Assembly (NCBI GenBank): GCA_002633005.1
Contig: NMRA01000076.1
Location: 1,016,033 to 1,080,032 of the forward strand
Length of the DNA stretch: 64,000 nucleotides
Source of the DNA: Phoronis australis
Lineage: Eukaryota > Phoronida > Phoronidae
Direction: 5' to 3'
Shown here: one piece after another, positions 12,801-26,200 of the stretch
Layout of the letters: every line of letters begins with the position of its first letter
How positions within the stretch are numbered: the stretch's first letter is position 1
Notes under the pieces: generated by a model
Databases searched by the model: none
Seen by the model: only the letters and a program-made list of their open reading frames with translations
What the model was told of the DNA's origin: nothing
Translations under genes and position numbers: made by a program

Positions 12801-14018
12801 CTATTTGGAACTATTACACTGGACAGAAAAATCTCGCTGAGAGGATAGTATAATTATCTGTTTTCAACATTTGTTTGAAATGGAGAATATGACCTGCGAC
12901 TGAATTGGAGCAGTAAAATATTGGAAGGGCTGGCCAGTCTTAAGATATTCTGGTGCCTCTCATTCACTCCAAACAGTCGATGGGATCATGGTAACGTTAA
13001 ATCAATTCTATTACAATAACAAGCCTAGCTTTGATTTTGGCATCCCAACGTATATGAGGAAAAACAGTCCCAACACATTACGCGTCGTGTTTTCTTAGAA
13101 ATATTGTAACAGAAGTGATGACAAGTACATTAAGTTAACATAAGGGACAGAAAATAACTGCTGTACAAACGAATAGAACAGCTCGTGAAAGTCTATCCCA
13201 CGGACATTTCACTTGATCAGTTCAATGTGGACATTTTCGAACCATTACATACGCTGAGTTCAAGTAATGGGCAACAAAGCGATCTACTTCTACTTGCAGT
13301 TATGTGAGATGAAATTATGTACAAGTATGGCAATTTAACATCTGATTCCTGCGCTTCGACATACACTGCCAAATAAATAACATTTCATGTCACATTTCAA
13401 CACGTATTCAAGTAATACTGATAGACTACTTCAAACAATTACAGATTTACAATATACAAAAACCTAACACAACAGAAGTTGACGAACACACAAAACGGGC
13501 TACAAATTTGAAGCCAAAATGACTATATACAGAGCATGTGGTTATGCAATATGCAAGCTTGAATATAACAAGATAACAGGTCTACTGTGATACACAGACA
13601 GAAACGTTTTTGTAAGCATATACACCATTTTTCACAACTGGATGTCGAATCCCGAGGGAGTACAATGATGTTAATTTTTAACTGTTAGTTATACAAAAAT
13701 AATTCTGCTATATACAAAATAAATTCTCATAACACCACAAAACAAGAATTAAAACTACATTAAACAGATGAGCATTTTTTGCCAAAAAACATACAGACAA
13801 CGACATCTACAACAAATTGTACCTAACAATGCAAAAAGAGTCGGATATTTTCTCTCAACTGTTTATAGCCAATGCTTTTCCTGAGCTCTCAGAAAAGCAT
13901 TCCTAAATGAGGACAATTTAACAACTGATCTCAGCGCCACCTGACGTTTTCCTGGGAAAGTACGAAACTGAATGTGGCTGCCAATGAGTAAGTAGCAGTG
14001 CGACAGTACCAGAGAGTG
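9833..14018. other. Convergent intergenic region and probable 3' UTRs of TIMM10 and 4E-T
   Basis: No coding exon is recognisable. The two genes point toward each other, so this should contain both 3' UTRs. For TIMM10 the first plus-strand signal is ATTAAA at 10459-10464, with AATAAA near 11313 and 11567. For 4E-T the nearest minus-strand signal I found is ATTAAA at 11765-11770, implying a 3' UTR of about 2.2 kb; a closer non-canonical signal is possible. Three CACGTG E-boxes cluster at 11176-11181, 11190-11195 and 11227-11232. Confidence 0.5.
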
Positions 14019-14281
14019 TTAGACAGCCTGTTGGTGTCTCTCAATCTCGTCCACTGTGAGAACGCGACCATCCTTGCTGGGTATCTTGGGCATAGCCGTC
14101 AACTGTTGCTGCATGACGCCATCTCCGAACCACTTCGCCAAGTTGACAGCACCGCTGGTTGGCTCCGTCTTGGTCGGCTCCTTAGCCTGCTGCTGTGCTT
14201 GGGGTATGTTCACCGCTGGCCGTGACGGCTTGGCCCCACCCTGTATTGGCCTGCCGGGGGATGCTGGACCCGACACTGGAC
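14019..14281 (-). CDS. EIF4ENIF1: 4E-T terminal exon with conserved C-terminus
   Basis: Starts after ACTACAG and runs to TAA at 14019-14021. It encodes NLAKWFGDGVMQQQLTAMP and VLTVDEIERHQ, matching human GLAKWFGSDVLQQ...SMP...VISVDELEYRQ at the very end of 4E-T. This fixes both the identity and the 3' end of the reading frame. Confidence 0.95.
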
Positions 14282-17200
14282 CTGTAGTAAACAGCACGTA
14301 AAGTCTGAATTTCTGGCACGAACAAAGTTCACTACATAAATAAGTAATTGAGAAAGCTACTATTATTTAAGTCCACTATGAACACTAGCTCCCGGAGGTT
14401 ATTGTTTTCATCGTCAGTTTTATCTAAAGTTTCCAGGAAAAACTTCTAGAATAGATAACATATCTCATCAAGCTCTTAAAATGTTCACCACAAAACTAAA
14501 TTCCTCAAGTGAAACTAAATATTTTTGAATATGTCAATTCGAATATCTACTTGTATGAACTTCATTTTCCAGACAAATGCACTGACATGTTTGTCCTGCT
14601 TTGATACCCAACCGGAGATGCACACAATGACTAAAAAGTTCAATTATAATTCTCAGGGCTGTAGTTAAATTGTTTTCAAATCCATTACAGTTAACCAGTA
14701 ACAAAAATCCCATTGGCAGCTGAAGTTAAAAATCGTTACAACCACCAATCCAAATGGTGAGCAACCTAACTACACATAACACTTACTAGGCACCTGTCGC
14801 TGGACCTGCACTAAGCCAGCTAACTGGGGCTGAGGTGACATGCCGCGACCAAAGGTAGCTGCCCTATTGGCACCAGCCATGTTAACAGCAGCAGGAGGAA
14901 GGACGCCCTGCTGTGCCTGCTGAGCTGCTCGTTGCAACATACTGAGATAGGTGAGCTGCTGTTGTGTTAACTGCTGAGTACCTGTGGTATTGGAAACAAA
15001 CACAATCGAACATGGCTTGCACGAATATGCTCGATAACAAGAACTAAGATTTTTAGGCTGTGTCCAGACTTGAACGGAAGTTATCAAAAATTGCTGTTCA
15101 AGGGAGTCGAATTGTTGATCCGACGTGGTTACCACACATACAGACTGTGTTGAAGTGTCCAAGTCCATCATTTTCATTGTTTTGACATGAAACTAAACTG
15201 CACGTCTTTCAAACACCTCCAGGAATTGAAAGCAACGAAAATTTAAAACAAAATATTCAAACTCTAGATTAAAAAATACCAACCTTTCTGTCCAGCCACT
15301 GGGTTCATCATCCTCTGCAGCAAGAGGGCGTTGTTCAGTTGCACCCCAGCAGTAGCACCTGACAGTGGCACCGGCTGTTGTCGACCTGTGATAGGTATGC
15401 CATAGGGGTTACCAGAGGACACAGCAGATAAGTTGCGTTGTTGTTGCTGTTGAATGCTAGCATTGTTGGCTAAGTGCAGGATCTGAGCCAGGTTAGCCTG
15501 TTGTTGCTGCTGCTGCTGCTGCTGTTGTTGTTGTTGTTGCTGAGCCAGCTGTTGTAACCTCTGCTGTTCAATGGCTTTGCTCATTTCAGCAGCCTGTAAG
15601 AAAATTGTGCTTAGCTAGTACCAATATTCATGATCTGGTTAGAGCTTTATTACTACCAGCCAATATAACATTGTGCACTCCAATTCATACCATTGCACAA
15701 ACTGCAACTAAATGCCAAATACAAGGCTTTCTGCGTGGTGGACTTCCCATTTCAGGCTTTCTAGTTGTACCCCATAGCAATGTTCAATACAAGTGTCACA
15801 CGCAACAACCTTTAAGCACTAAAGCAAGCTGTAATTTCAAAATTGGAAATTGCATTGAACCAATAATTGCAAGACTCAAAATAACAGGGAAGAGCTGGAA
15901 AAAGGCTCAGTTTCAAATAACCTTTTGAAGGACAAAAAGGCTAAGAGCAGAGGAAAGCGTCCAAATTCTTCTATTACCGCGACAAAAACGGACAGCAACA
16001 ATTACCGTAACAACTAAGCTAAGCATGGTTCATGAAGTAATCTAGCGCCACCTCTGGAAGAGTGTGGCCCTGTGAAAGGATGTTGGCCGGCTATCAGTGT
16101 GTGGGCATCAGTATGCATGCTTTGGCTGGATGCAGATTTGTGGTAAGCATACAGGTAAACATACAGGTAAGCATACAGGTAAGCATACAGACAGGGAATG
16201 AGATGTAGAAGCCTAGTGAATTGTTGTTTAATATGACACCTTGTAATCCCGAGTGCGTCACAAAACACATACATAATGGAATGCATCGATATAACCTTTT
16301 CTTGTTTTTGCAGCATGTGCAAGCCACGACAACTCTCAAAAGATGCAGCAGTAGACGCATTTCTCAACGTCAAGGAATTGGAATGTCCAATATTATTTTT
16401 CAACCAATCAGAACGTGCAAATGTTAATTAATGAGAAGCCATGTTACAAGACCCTTTCACAGCACTTCACCGACTGCTGTAACACAGGGAAAGAGTTTTA
16501 AGGTGAGACACCCATGATCATGCACAATCTCCCCGACTGAAACACATGAGAAACTGAAGCCTGTATCCACAATACTTAGTCCAATCCCACTCGGTTCTTT
16601 TCCCGATTTTCGAGGCAGTACCAGGAACTACAGTACAAGCCAAAAGTATTCAGACAAAATGACCCACAATTCCCCCATCAGGACAGCTGGCAAATGCCAA
16701 ATTCATAGTCAGAGTAGCCTTAACTAAAAATCGATTATCAGCAAGAATTAACAGGAAACTTGGCAAGATGGCTAAGCCATTCTGTAATTAGAATTTTGCC
16801 GCCTTAATAGTCATTATCAGTCATTTTTGCAGTTAACAGAATTAGCCATCATGGCTAGAAAAGGCTATTTTGTCTGATTGCTTTTGTCTTGCACTCTCGC
16901 TTGACAGAGTCCTTACTTGTAGGTTGCTGGTCTGTGCTGCCATCGCATGATACTGCTGCTGCTGCCGCAAGTGTTCGATGATCTTGGCCAGGTCCCCTGC
17001 CTGGGGGTGTCCCTGTTGCTGCATCAGCCTCTGTTGATCTGCCAGTTGTGCCAGCTGGTCGTTGACTGATTGATTGTGTTTGTGCTCTGACGACTGCTGG
17101 GGGTGATGGGACGTGCCGTTACCCGTGATGGGACGCAAGTTCTGAGCTGCCACAGGTACCGAGCCTGCAATGATCAGTAGCGTTAACTTATCGATCTGTT

Positions 17201-20200
17201 TGGACTGACCTTGACCCTCACTGGATCATGTGGTATTGCTCATTACTGAGCATAATTTATGTTGAATGTGAATCTCTGTAGATAACCAGTACCAATACAG
17301 CTAAAAAGACCATTTTCAGTTTAAATGTCACAGCTGTCAAATAGAAACAAATATTGGTGACATCTTAAGTGAGGCCCATTTATAACTAGTTGCAATGTTT
17401 TCACTCAATCAACTCCTGTGCATGTATATTAAGCCTACAGAAAACAGACATGTTCTTGGGTAAATATCTCTTTATATTCTTCACAACATAAAGAACTCCA
17501 CAACAAAACAATACTAGTTTTACAGCTGCTATAAACACACCTACAGTAAAAAAAAAAATAAATTCTCGTTCAGATCAGTTTGATAATCAACGGCCTAAGC
17601 AAAAGTTAAGAGTTTTGGCAGAAGGCAGCTAGCAGTTAAGTGCAGGTGTCTTTGACGTGTACCTTTTATGACTGGCCTGCCAGACTGCCCAGTGACCATG
17701 TGACCGCCATTTGTGGGTGTAGACTGCTGCGCTTTCTGGCCCACCACCGCCCTCCAGGCGTGCTTAGATGACTCTTGTAACGTTGCATCACCAGTGGCGT
17801 CTGGCAGTTCCTTGAACATATTCTTCATGGGGCCTGATTTGCCTGGAGAACCACGGCATTCTCAGAGGATAACAAATAGGAATCAATGTGAACAGATAGA
17901 GCTATTATTGAGCAGGCTCGACTAATGAGTATACATTAAAAGCAAGAAATATACAGTGTTCAGTGGTATCAGTAGCATAGTTTCCACATAAACAAGCACC
18001 CATGTGTGTGTGTGTGTCTACCAATAAAATACGAAACACTAAAAAATAACGCCACTGACATGACACAATTTTTCATCAAATGCTTATAGTCGCGTGCTGC
18101 TATGTGTAAATTTTTTGATCTGCAATGTTCATGGTGAGCACTACCACAGAAGCCCCCCCCCCCTAACAGTCCCAGCGTACTTGTCAAAACTTTATCCCAA
18201 AACATGTTGCAGTTGGCCTGGTCTATACCACACCTGAATAAGGTTCCACTCCACAAGTCCCACGACAGCTGTACTGTATATAAGTCAATTTGGTTACAAT
18301 GAACTTTAGCTATCACAAATGTTTAATAAGTTAAAGATGTGTTTGCATGCTTCTATCTATGCTCATGTATAGCAAGAACTGAACGACTGTGCTAGTTGAA
18401 TATCAGCTATCCTAAACAAGATGCAGTTGTATCCACTGACAACTTGTAGACGTGAAAACAAAAAATTCAATAGATGACCTTTGCCCTAATGACGTACCTT
18501 GGGGGCTCCCATGCCCCACATCATGCAGTGTTATTCCCCAACACCACGTCACTGTTTTTACTGAACACGGTTGAGTGATTTACGGCAGATCAGCTTTGAC
18601 ACAAAACTTGCTCTTAAAAACATTTTGCATTTTTCAACGTACTTCATGTTCACATCGTCACTAAATGTTGTGTTTCTAACTAATTTGACTGAGCAATCAC
18701 AGAGATAAGCTCCATATTATGTCTCACAATAGATCACATTTCAACTAGAAGCACTCCGTGAGGAGCACAGGTTCTACAAGCCAGGGTTGCACTTCCTGGA
18801 TGTAAGACATTCACGAAATTAGCGAGATCACTCAAGTCATTATGCTATAACCATTCATTACAATCAGACCAAGTGACTAAAGTAACTTTACTCACGAGTG
18901 CCTTGCACCTACAGACACCAGCCCTGTTTATCGCTGTGTTTCAGTTGCAGTCAAACATACCCTTCAGCTTAATAAACTCTAGCATTTTAAGTTTTCTAAA
19001 CTGGTGAGTATTTAACAATGTCTAATTATAAGATCCAGTTATAAAGACCAACAATGCCTAAAATGCTTAAACTTCACATACCATTCAAGCTGAGACTCTG
19101 GTCCTTCTGTTTGTCTTTTTCTTCCAGCTTGTCTGTAGCCATCTTACGGATAACTGACGTCGGCGTGAAGGCTACAGGTACTGTTGGCTAGAACACCAAT
19201 TATTAGACAAGTGTAAGATATCTCTCGTTCAATCACTACAGAGGTTTATGTGCATGCAAACTTAAAGGAACTTCACATGTACAATATACAATAGGCTTTG
19301 ATGCACAGCTCTGTAATGTCAATGTGACTGCTGTTGCCATCCAGAAGTGTTGCATATGACAAATGTACATAAATCACAAGCAGCAGATGTAAAGGTGCTC
19401 ATCATTGGAGGGGTACACGGACCAAAGTGACTGATTGTCCAATCAAATTTGGTCTAAACTGACTAACATTTACACCTCCACCAGTCAACAACTATTGGAA
19501 GTGTTACAACAGTCCCTGTAAATGTCTTCCTTCTGTGCATTGAACCCACCTTGATGGGTGTGGACGATGTTGAGACTGCAGGAGATGTTGGAGATCGTTC
19601 CCTGGAACACAAAACATAACGTTAAATCATATGGCCATGTTTCATGAGAATTGTGAATAAAAGTGATTTGCAATAGAATTTAGCTTTCAGTGACTGTGTC
19701 AACACGATATAGACTTTCATTTCTCCAAAACAATGGTGCTTAACTTTGATTTCAACAGATTTCAGTGAGGAATTAGCGAGCACACTACGATTCAGCTGTA
19801 GTTGGACTTTGTTCCGATTAAAATGGTACTTGATAAAATCGGCGTCTATGAGCTCCCCTACAATCAAAGCATCCGAGTATAAACACTTATGACTCACTGT
19901 TGTCTCTTGAGGTAACGCTCCTTCTGTTCTTCCAGTTGTTTCCGGATACGTGCGTTCTTCAGGATGTTCTGGGTGTGGATGGCCAGCTCCTGGGGGGAGG
20001 GGACGCGAGGCACCAGGGGCACTGCCGTCTGTCGGGAGAATTGGGAACGGTGAAACTTTGGAGCCCCAAAGTTCGGAAAACACATACACCCAGATTATGG
20101 GCAAAGTTAACACTCTCCGATTACCTATACATTGATTGAGATAAAAGCATTACGTAAAGTGCATGTAACAACAGGCACTACACTTCACAAAACATCGTAT

Positions 20201-23200
20201 CACTGTTTGAATGCATTGATTCAAGAACTTAGAGGAAGTAGGCCCAGTAGACAGCTCCAACTTAACTTTTATAGTTTGTGAATTTCAGCGAAATTCCACC
20301 ACCTTCGTTGGCACTATGGCCGGAAAATCCGATTGAAAACAGATGAAAATAACACTTTATGTGTTACTAATACTGCAAAAATCACGTCAAAATTAGATGC
20401 TGCAGCAATATTTTGCACAGAAATTCCGAGGATTCACGACAAGGTTTCATGAACTTATGTCCAAGAGTACACCAACTTTTTTTTAATCACAACATCAAAG
20501 AGAAAGTAATCAGTATGAATGGTTCTGTTACTACCACCAGTTCAAAGGTGTTGACTGCCATTAGACTTACTTGTAGAGCATTGGGTGATTGCCTGATGGC
20601 TGGTGACGGCTGGAGATGTACAGGGTGGATGGGAGATGGTGCAGCCACATGGACGGGTGGCTGAGTTCCGAACACTGTAATATAATAGGAGGTTAGTGAT
20701 GTAGAGGTTGGAAGGGAGATGGTAGAGTCACGTGTACCTATGGCTGGTACCAAACATTGTAACACAAGAGGTTAGAACAAGGTGGATGGGAGGTTAACAA
20801 TGTACAGGGTTGATGGGAGATGGTGGAGCCTCGAGTGTAGGTGTGGCTGGGTACCAAACACTGTAATACAATATAGACAGTTAATGATGTAGTGAGTGGA
20901 CCAAGGGTAACACTACGGCAGATTACTGCGACCAGGACGATGTCTTCTAAACCTGAGTACAGCACAGCTCTGATAGCATAATAATCTATCCAAGTATTAT
21001 TTATAATATCGCAATATGCACATGCTAATGAACTACCAGATTCATTTTCAATGAGCGCATTAGTTTGAGAAAATGCTGATTTACATCTCTCGACCAAATA
21101 GATCATGAATGCAATTCTTGAACTTTAAACAAAGATGGCAGCACCAGCTCAACACCACGAACTGTTCTTTGTGTATAGCCAAACTCACTGCATCTGCTGA
21201 GAGACAGGGAGAGCGAGAGGGAGAGGGTGAGGGAGAGAGAGCGGGAGAGGGGAGGAGAGGGTGAAAGGGGAGAGGGAGAGGGGGAGGGCGAGACGGAGAG
21301 GGGGAGGGAGAGAGAGGGGAGGGAGAGGGGGAGACAGAGAGGGAGAGGGGGAGACGGAGAGGGAGAGGGGGAGACAGAGAGGGGGGACGGAGAGGGAGAG
21401 GGGGAGACGAAGAGGGAGAGACGGAGAGGGAGGGAGAATAAATTTATCACAGTGACCAATGTTACTTGAACACCCAGCCCACTGAGCTTATTAGTCACTT
21501 TAAAAAAATACAAGAACAGTAATGCACATACAATTTGATATGAAGCTCAAAACATAAGAAATTATTGGTGAACAGAAAATTTTGTCGTCTCTTAAAAGCA
21601 CTTTCTATTTATCTTGTCAGGTCATTACAAAAATTACTACATAAATAACAAGTTTGTCTTCAGAGCATAACAGGTCAAAATCTGGGAGAACAAATGTGAT
21701 TTTATCAAACAAAATTCTTAAATCTTCGTAAATAGGACAATGGCAAAGAAAATGAATTTCATCCTGAACAGCAAATTACAAAGCAAGCAAAATCTGTAAC
21801 AGAGATCAGTGTTCAAATATCTACCAGTTTCAATATGAGGTGGGAGAATTCCAAAACGAAATTGTGACAAAAGTGATCGATGACATCTGGTCAAACAGGA
21901 ACGTAAGTAGTTTCCATTAAAAAAGTCCTTTTAAAAATTTTGTAGGTTCTTAATTTAGGTGAATGATTGACAGATGTAGTATTAACAACTCAAAGAAGTT
22001 TTATATAGCGCTACACTCCAGTACACCTATGCTGCCTTCACTAGTGAATTCTGCAGCTGACACCCAGGAGCATGGTGCTTCATAAAAAATGTTTTAAGTA
22101 ACAATTAAAACACTCCTCCTAAAATGAAAAGACAGGCTGCTTACTAATGGGTGACGGTGCAGTGGGAGTAGACTGCTTCTGCTGCAGCAGCGCCTGTGAG
22201 ATGAATGCCTGTGGAGAGCTGATCAAGTGGACAGGGGACGGTGACTTGGTGACGATACTGGGCTGGTGTTGTAGGAGGCCCACCAGGTTGGCGTCACGCC
22301 GTGCGGCGAGGCTCTGCTGGATCTGCTGCTGCTGCACAGCCTGTGACTTGGCTATTTCCTGCAGTTGAGCCAGGCGTAAGTCAATCACAAGGTAAATTTG
22401 CAGTGTTCAAAATAAAGAGGCGCCTAACTATTGAGTGTATTGTACTGAAAGACAAACTACTACCACAGCACCAAATAAATCTCCGAAAACTGATAACCCT
22501 CAGATCACATCAAGCAACCCACATGTTGAGTTTTTCGAATGCTTACCAGATAGAAAAGCTTCAAGCAATTCCTGTTACGTTACCACCACACAAAATGCCA
22601 AAGGGGAGCTGCGAAACTAGAAAACCCCAACCATACCAATTCTACCCAACAAAATTACCACCTATTATTTTCAAAGATTAAAAATGACCCAGGAGCCGTT
22701 AGTTTAAACTCTGGATTTGTATGTTTAAAGACACTAACTACAACAGATTTTTGTTATTTTAGCTGTATAAAGCTAACCAGATAGTCCGAGCAAAGCCTCA
22801 GGAAAATTAGAAAATGTGAGTTTAATCACTCAAATGTAGGGCTGTCAATTGATAATTGAAAAAAAACAAACTGCCATTAGGAACCACAGCGGTAGTCGAA
22901 TCCGCCCATCTGCAAGTTAATAGGAATACAACTGCAAAATTTCAAAAGTATCTTACATGGGGTTTAGGAGATACAAGCATAGATGTGTGAAAAAATGTCA
23001 CTAGGGGGCACCACAGTAGTTGGTCAAGTTTGAAAATTCATGTCTGTCACGCTCTTCTCAGTGGGAACACATCGGCCAATTTTCATAATGATCCTCTGCG
23101 TGAGTTGGCAGATATAGAAGCGGATGATAAAAACGGACTAAAAATCATTCAAATGGTCAATAAAAGTAAGGTCCTGTCATCTTCATAATAGAATCTTGCT

Positions 23201-26200
23201 TGTCAAATTACATGAAAAAGCAAATTCAAGGAACTCTGAAGTTAAAGGCGAAGGCAACCTTTTTCCATATCATTTTGAGCTAAAATAAGGTTGGTTGGTT
23301 ATCCTAGACATATTTTTCACTTAATTACAGCTTTTCGTAATTTTATTAATTATTCGTCCGCTTTTCCGGAAGTGACGTTTTAGGAGGCAAGCGCTTCCCG
23401 CCAATTTCTTTTCACATAGTCTGACTGTGAGAGATGCCGAGTCAGTCATTGTTCTACCTCGGTTGTGTTAAGTTCCGTCGTCGTTCGCTTTCATTTACTA
23501 GTCAGTCAACATGCCACACTGTTGCTGCGTACCGGGATGTAGTAATTATCGGCNNNNNNNNNNNNNNNNNNNNNNNNNNNNNNNNNNNNNNNNNNNNNNN
23601 NNNNNNNNNNNNNNNNNNNNNNNNNNNNNNNNNNNNNNNNNNNNNNNNNNNNNNNNNNNNNNNNNNNNNNNNNNNNNNNNNNNNNNNNNNNNNNNNNNNN
23701 NNNNNNNNNNNNNNNNNNNNNNNNNNNNNNNNNNNNNNNNNNNNNNNNNNNNNNNNNNNNNNNNNNNNNNNNNNNNNNNNNNNNNNNNNNNNNNNNNNNN
23801 NNNNNNNNNNNNNNNNNNNNNNNNNNNNNNNNNNNNNNNNNNNNNNNNNNNNNNNNNNNNNNNNNNNNNNNNNNNNNNNNNNNNNNNNNNNNNNNNNNNN
23901 NNNNNNNNNNNNNNNNNNNNNNNNNNNNNNNNNNNNNNNNNNNNNNNNNNNNNNNNNNNNNNNNNNNNNNNNNNNNNNNNNNNNNNNNNNNNNNNNNNNN
24001 NNNNNNNNNNNNNNNNNNNNNNNNNNNNNNNNNNNNNNNNNNNNNNNNNNNNNNNNNNNNNNNNNNNNNNNNNNNNNNNNNNNNNNNNNNNNNNNNNNNN
24101 NNNNNNNNNNNNNNNNNNNNNNNNNNNNNNNNNNNNNNNNNNNNNNNNNNNNNNNNNNNNNNNNNNNNNNNNNNNNNNNNNNNNNNNNNNNNNNNNNNNN
24201 NNNNNNNNNNNNNNNNNNNNNNNNNNNNNNNNNNNNNNNNNNNNNNNNNNNNNNNNNNNNNNNNNNNNNNNNNNNNNNNNNNNNNNNNNNNNNNNNNNNN
24301 NNNNNNNNNNNNNNNNNNNNNNNNNNNNNNNNNNNNNNNNNNNNNNNNNNNNNNNNNNNNNNNNNNNNNNNNNNNNNNNNNNNNNNCAGAATACTCGCCG
24401 ATGGAAAGTGGTGGCGACAATTGGTGAAAAATAGCACAAAACAAAAGTAGAATAGAACAGATTCGCACAGTAAGCTCAACGCAAAACCAAGTGGCGGGAA
24501 GCGCTTGCCTCCTAAAACGTCACTTCCGGAAAAGCGGACGAGTAATTAATAAAATTACGAAAAGCTGTAATTAAGTGAAAAATATGTCTAGGATAACCAA
24601 CCAACCTTATTTTAGCTCAAAATGACATGGAAAAAGGTTGCCTTCGCCTTTAAAGAGGCAAACATAAAAAAATAAAATTGCCACTAGGGAGTGATTGGTC
24701 TGAAACTCACATTCATCTCCATAGGAACACATCAGCTAAATTTCAGAAAGATTTTACAAAAGGTGTCAAATTTAGTAAAGATCCTGCAAATGGTTTAGGA
24801 GATACAGCCATGAGCGCATAAAAAAAACAAACTGTCACTAGGAGGTGCCACAGTAGTCAAAGTCATCAGAAATCATCGTCACCGTCCACTTCATAGTAAA
24901 AACATATATGCCAATTTTCACAATTATCCTGAAAGCGGTTTGGTTGATCGAAGGGTGGACGCCAAAAACGGACTCAAAAACAGTAAATATGGCCACTAGG
25001 TGGCGCAAACTAGGTCGAATCCATCTGAAAACGGAAAGATAGCGTCACCTCACAAACAGAAGCCTGTACACCACATTTTATGAAAATACCTTGAGGACCT
25101 TTGAAGATACAGAGGTAAACGTAAAAAATAAAATTGCCACTAGGTGGCACACCAGTCGTCAGATCTGTTCGAAAGTCCTCATAGTCCGTTGCCATCATCA
25201 TATAAATGCACTTACTAAATTTAGTAAAGATCCAGCAAATGGTTTAGGAGATATAGCCAAAGGCACAAAAAAACAAAACTGCCACTAGGAGGCGCCACAT
25301 TATTCGAAGTCGTCGGATAATCATTGTCAACCGTCCTCTTCATAGTAAGAGCATACATGTCAATTTTCCCAACCATGCTTAGAGCAGTTTGGTTGATAGA
25401 GGGGTGGACGCTAAAAAACAGACTCGAAAACAGTAAAAATGGCCACTAGGTGGCGCAAACTATATCGAATTCATCCGAAAACGGGAGGATACTGTCGTCT
25501 CACTAATAGATGCCTATATACCAAATTTTGTGAAAATATGTTCAGGACCTTCGAAGATAGAGGTAAACATAAAAAATTAAAATTGCCACTAGGGGGCACA
25601 CCAGTTGTCGGATCCGTCTGAAACTTCGCTCATGCCGTCCCATCCATGAAAGGAACAAGTGTTCAAAATTTCTTAAACATACGTCAATCAGTTTTGGAGG
25701 TAGAGCAGCCGACACCGGACGGACGCCGGACACCAGACGGATGCCGGATGGACGGACAGGCAGAGATGACGGCATAATACATCCACAAATAAATATGTGG
25801 GTGCATAATAATGAAACTTCAAGCAGTTTGGTGGATGGAAAAGGTGACGTCAAAAATTTTTAAATGGCCACCAGGTGGCGCAGAATCGATCAAATCCATC
25901 CGAAAATGAGAAGGCGTCACGTCTCCTTCATAGAAACCTATTTGCAAAATTTCATAATAAAAAACGATCACTAAACGTCGAATCTATCCTAAAACCTAAA
26001 ACCTGTCATCATGTCTTTAATAGAAACCTATTTATCAAATTTTGTAAAAATCTGTCAAGATGTTTCAAAGATATAGAGGCCAATGAAAAAATTAGCCACA
26101 ACGGGAGCACAGTGGTAGTTGGATCTGTTCAAATGTCGTCGTCCATTGTAAACCTCATATACATACACCAGCTAAATTTAATACAGATCCTGCAAAGGAT

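Larger units (their letters stand above)
23246..24649 (+). mobile_element. Kolobok-like DNA transposon (TTAA target duplication, THAP transposase start)
   Basis: Terminal inverted repeats of 158 bp (23246-23403 and 24492-24649) match with only two visible differences. TTAA lies on both sides (23242-23245 and 24650-24653), so the outer ends read TTAAAGGCGAAGG. Inside, an ATG at 23511 opens MPHCCCVPGCSNYR, the start of a THAP C2CH zinc finger, before a gap of Ns. After the gap a same-frame tail QNTRRWKVVATIGEK ends at a TAG at 24432-24434. TTAA duplication, TTAAAGG ends and a THAP domain together point to the Kolobok superfamily; P-element or ISL2EU relatives also carry THAP but use other target sites. 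Similarity of its ends suggests recent insertion. It sits inside the CTCF-like array. Confidence 0.75.

Noticed and set aside
21103-21513. Pro/Ser-Leu-rich and Arg/Glu/Gly-rich long frames on both strands
   Set aside because: They arise from the GA-rich microsatellite and have no splice or family support.
23434-24450. Five long frames across the N gap
   Set aside because: They exist only because N has no stop codons. Only the THAP start at 23511-23553 and the short tail after the gap carry information.
23246-24649. piggyBac assignment from the TTAA duplication
   Set aside because: piggyBac ends usually begin with CCY and its transposase has no THAP finger. The TTAAAGG ends and THAP start suit Kolobok better.
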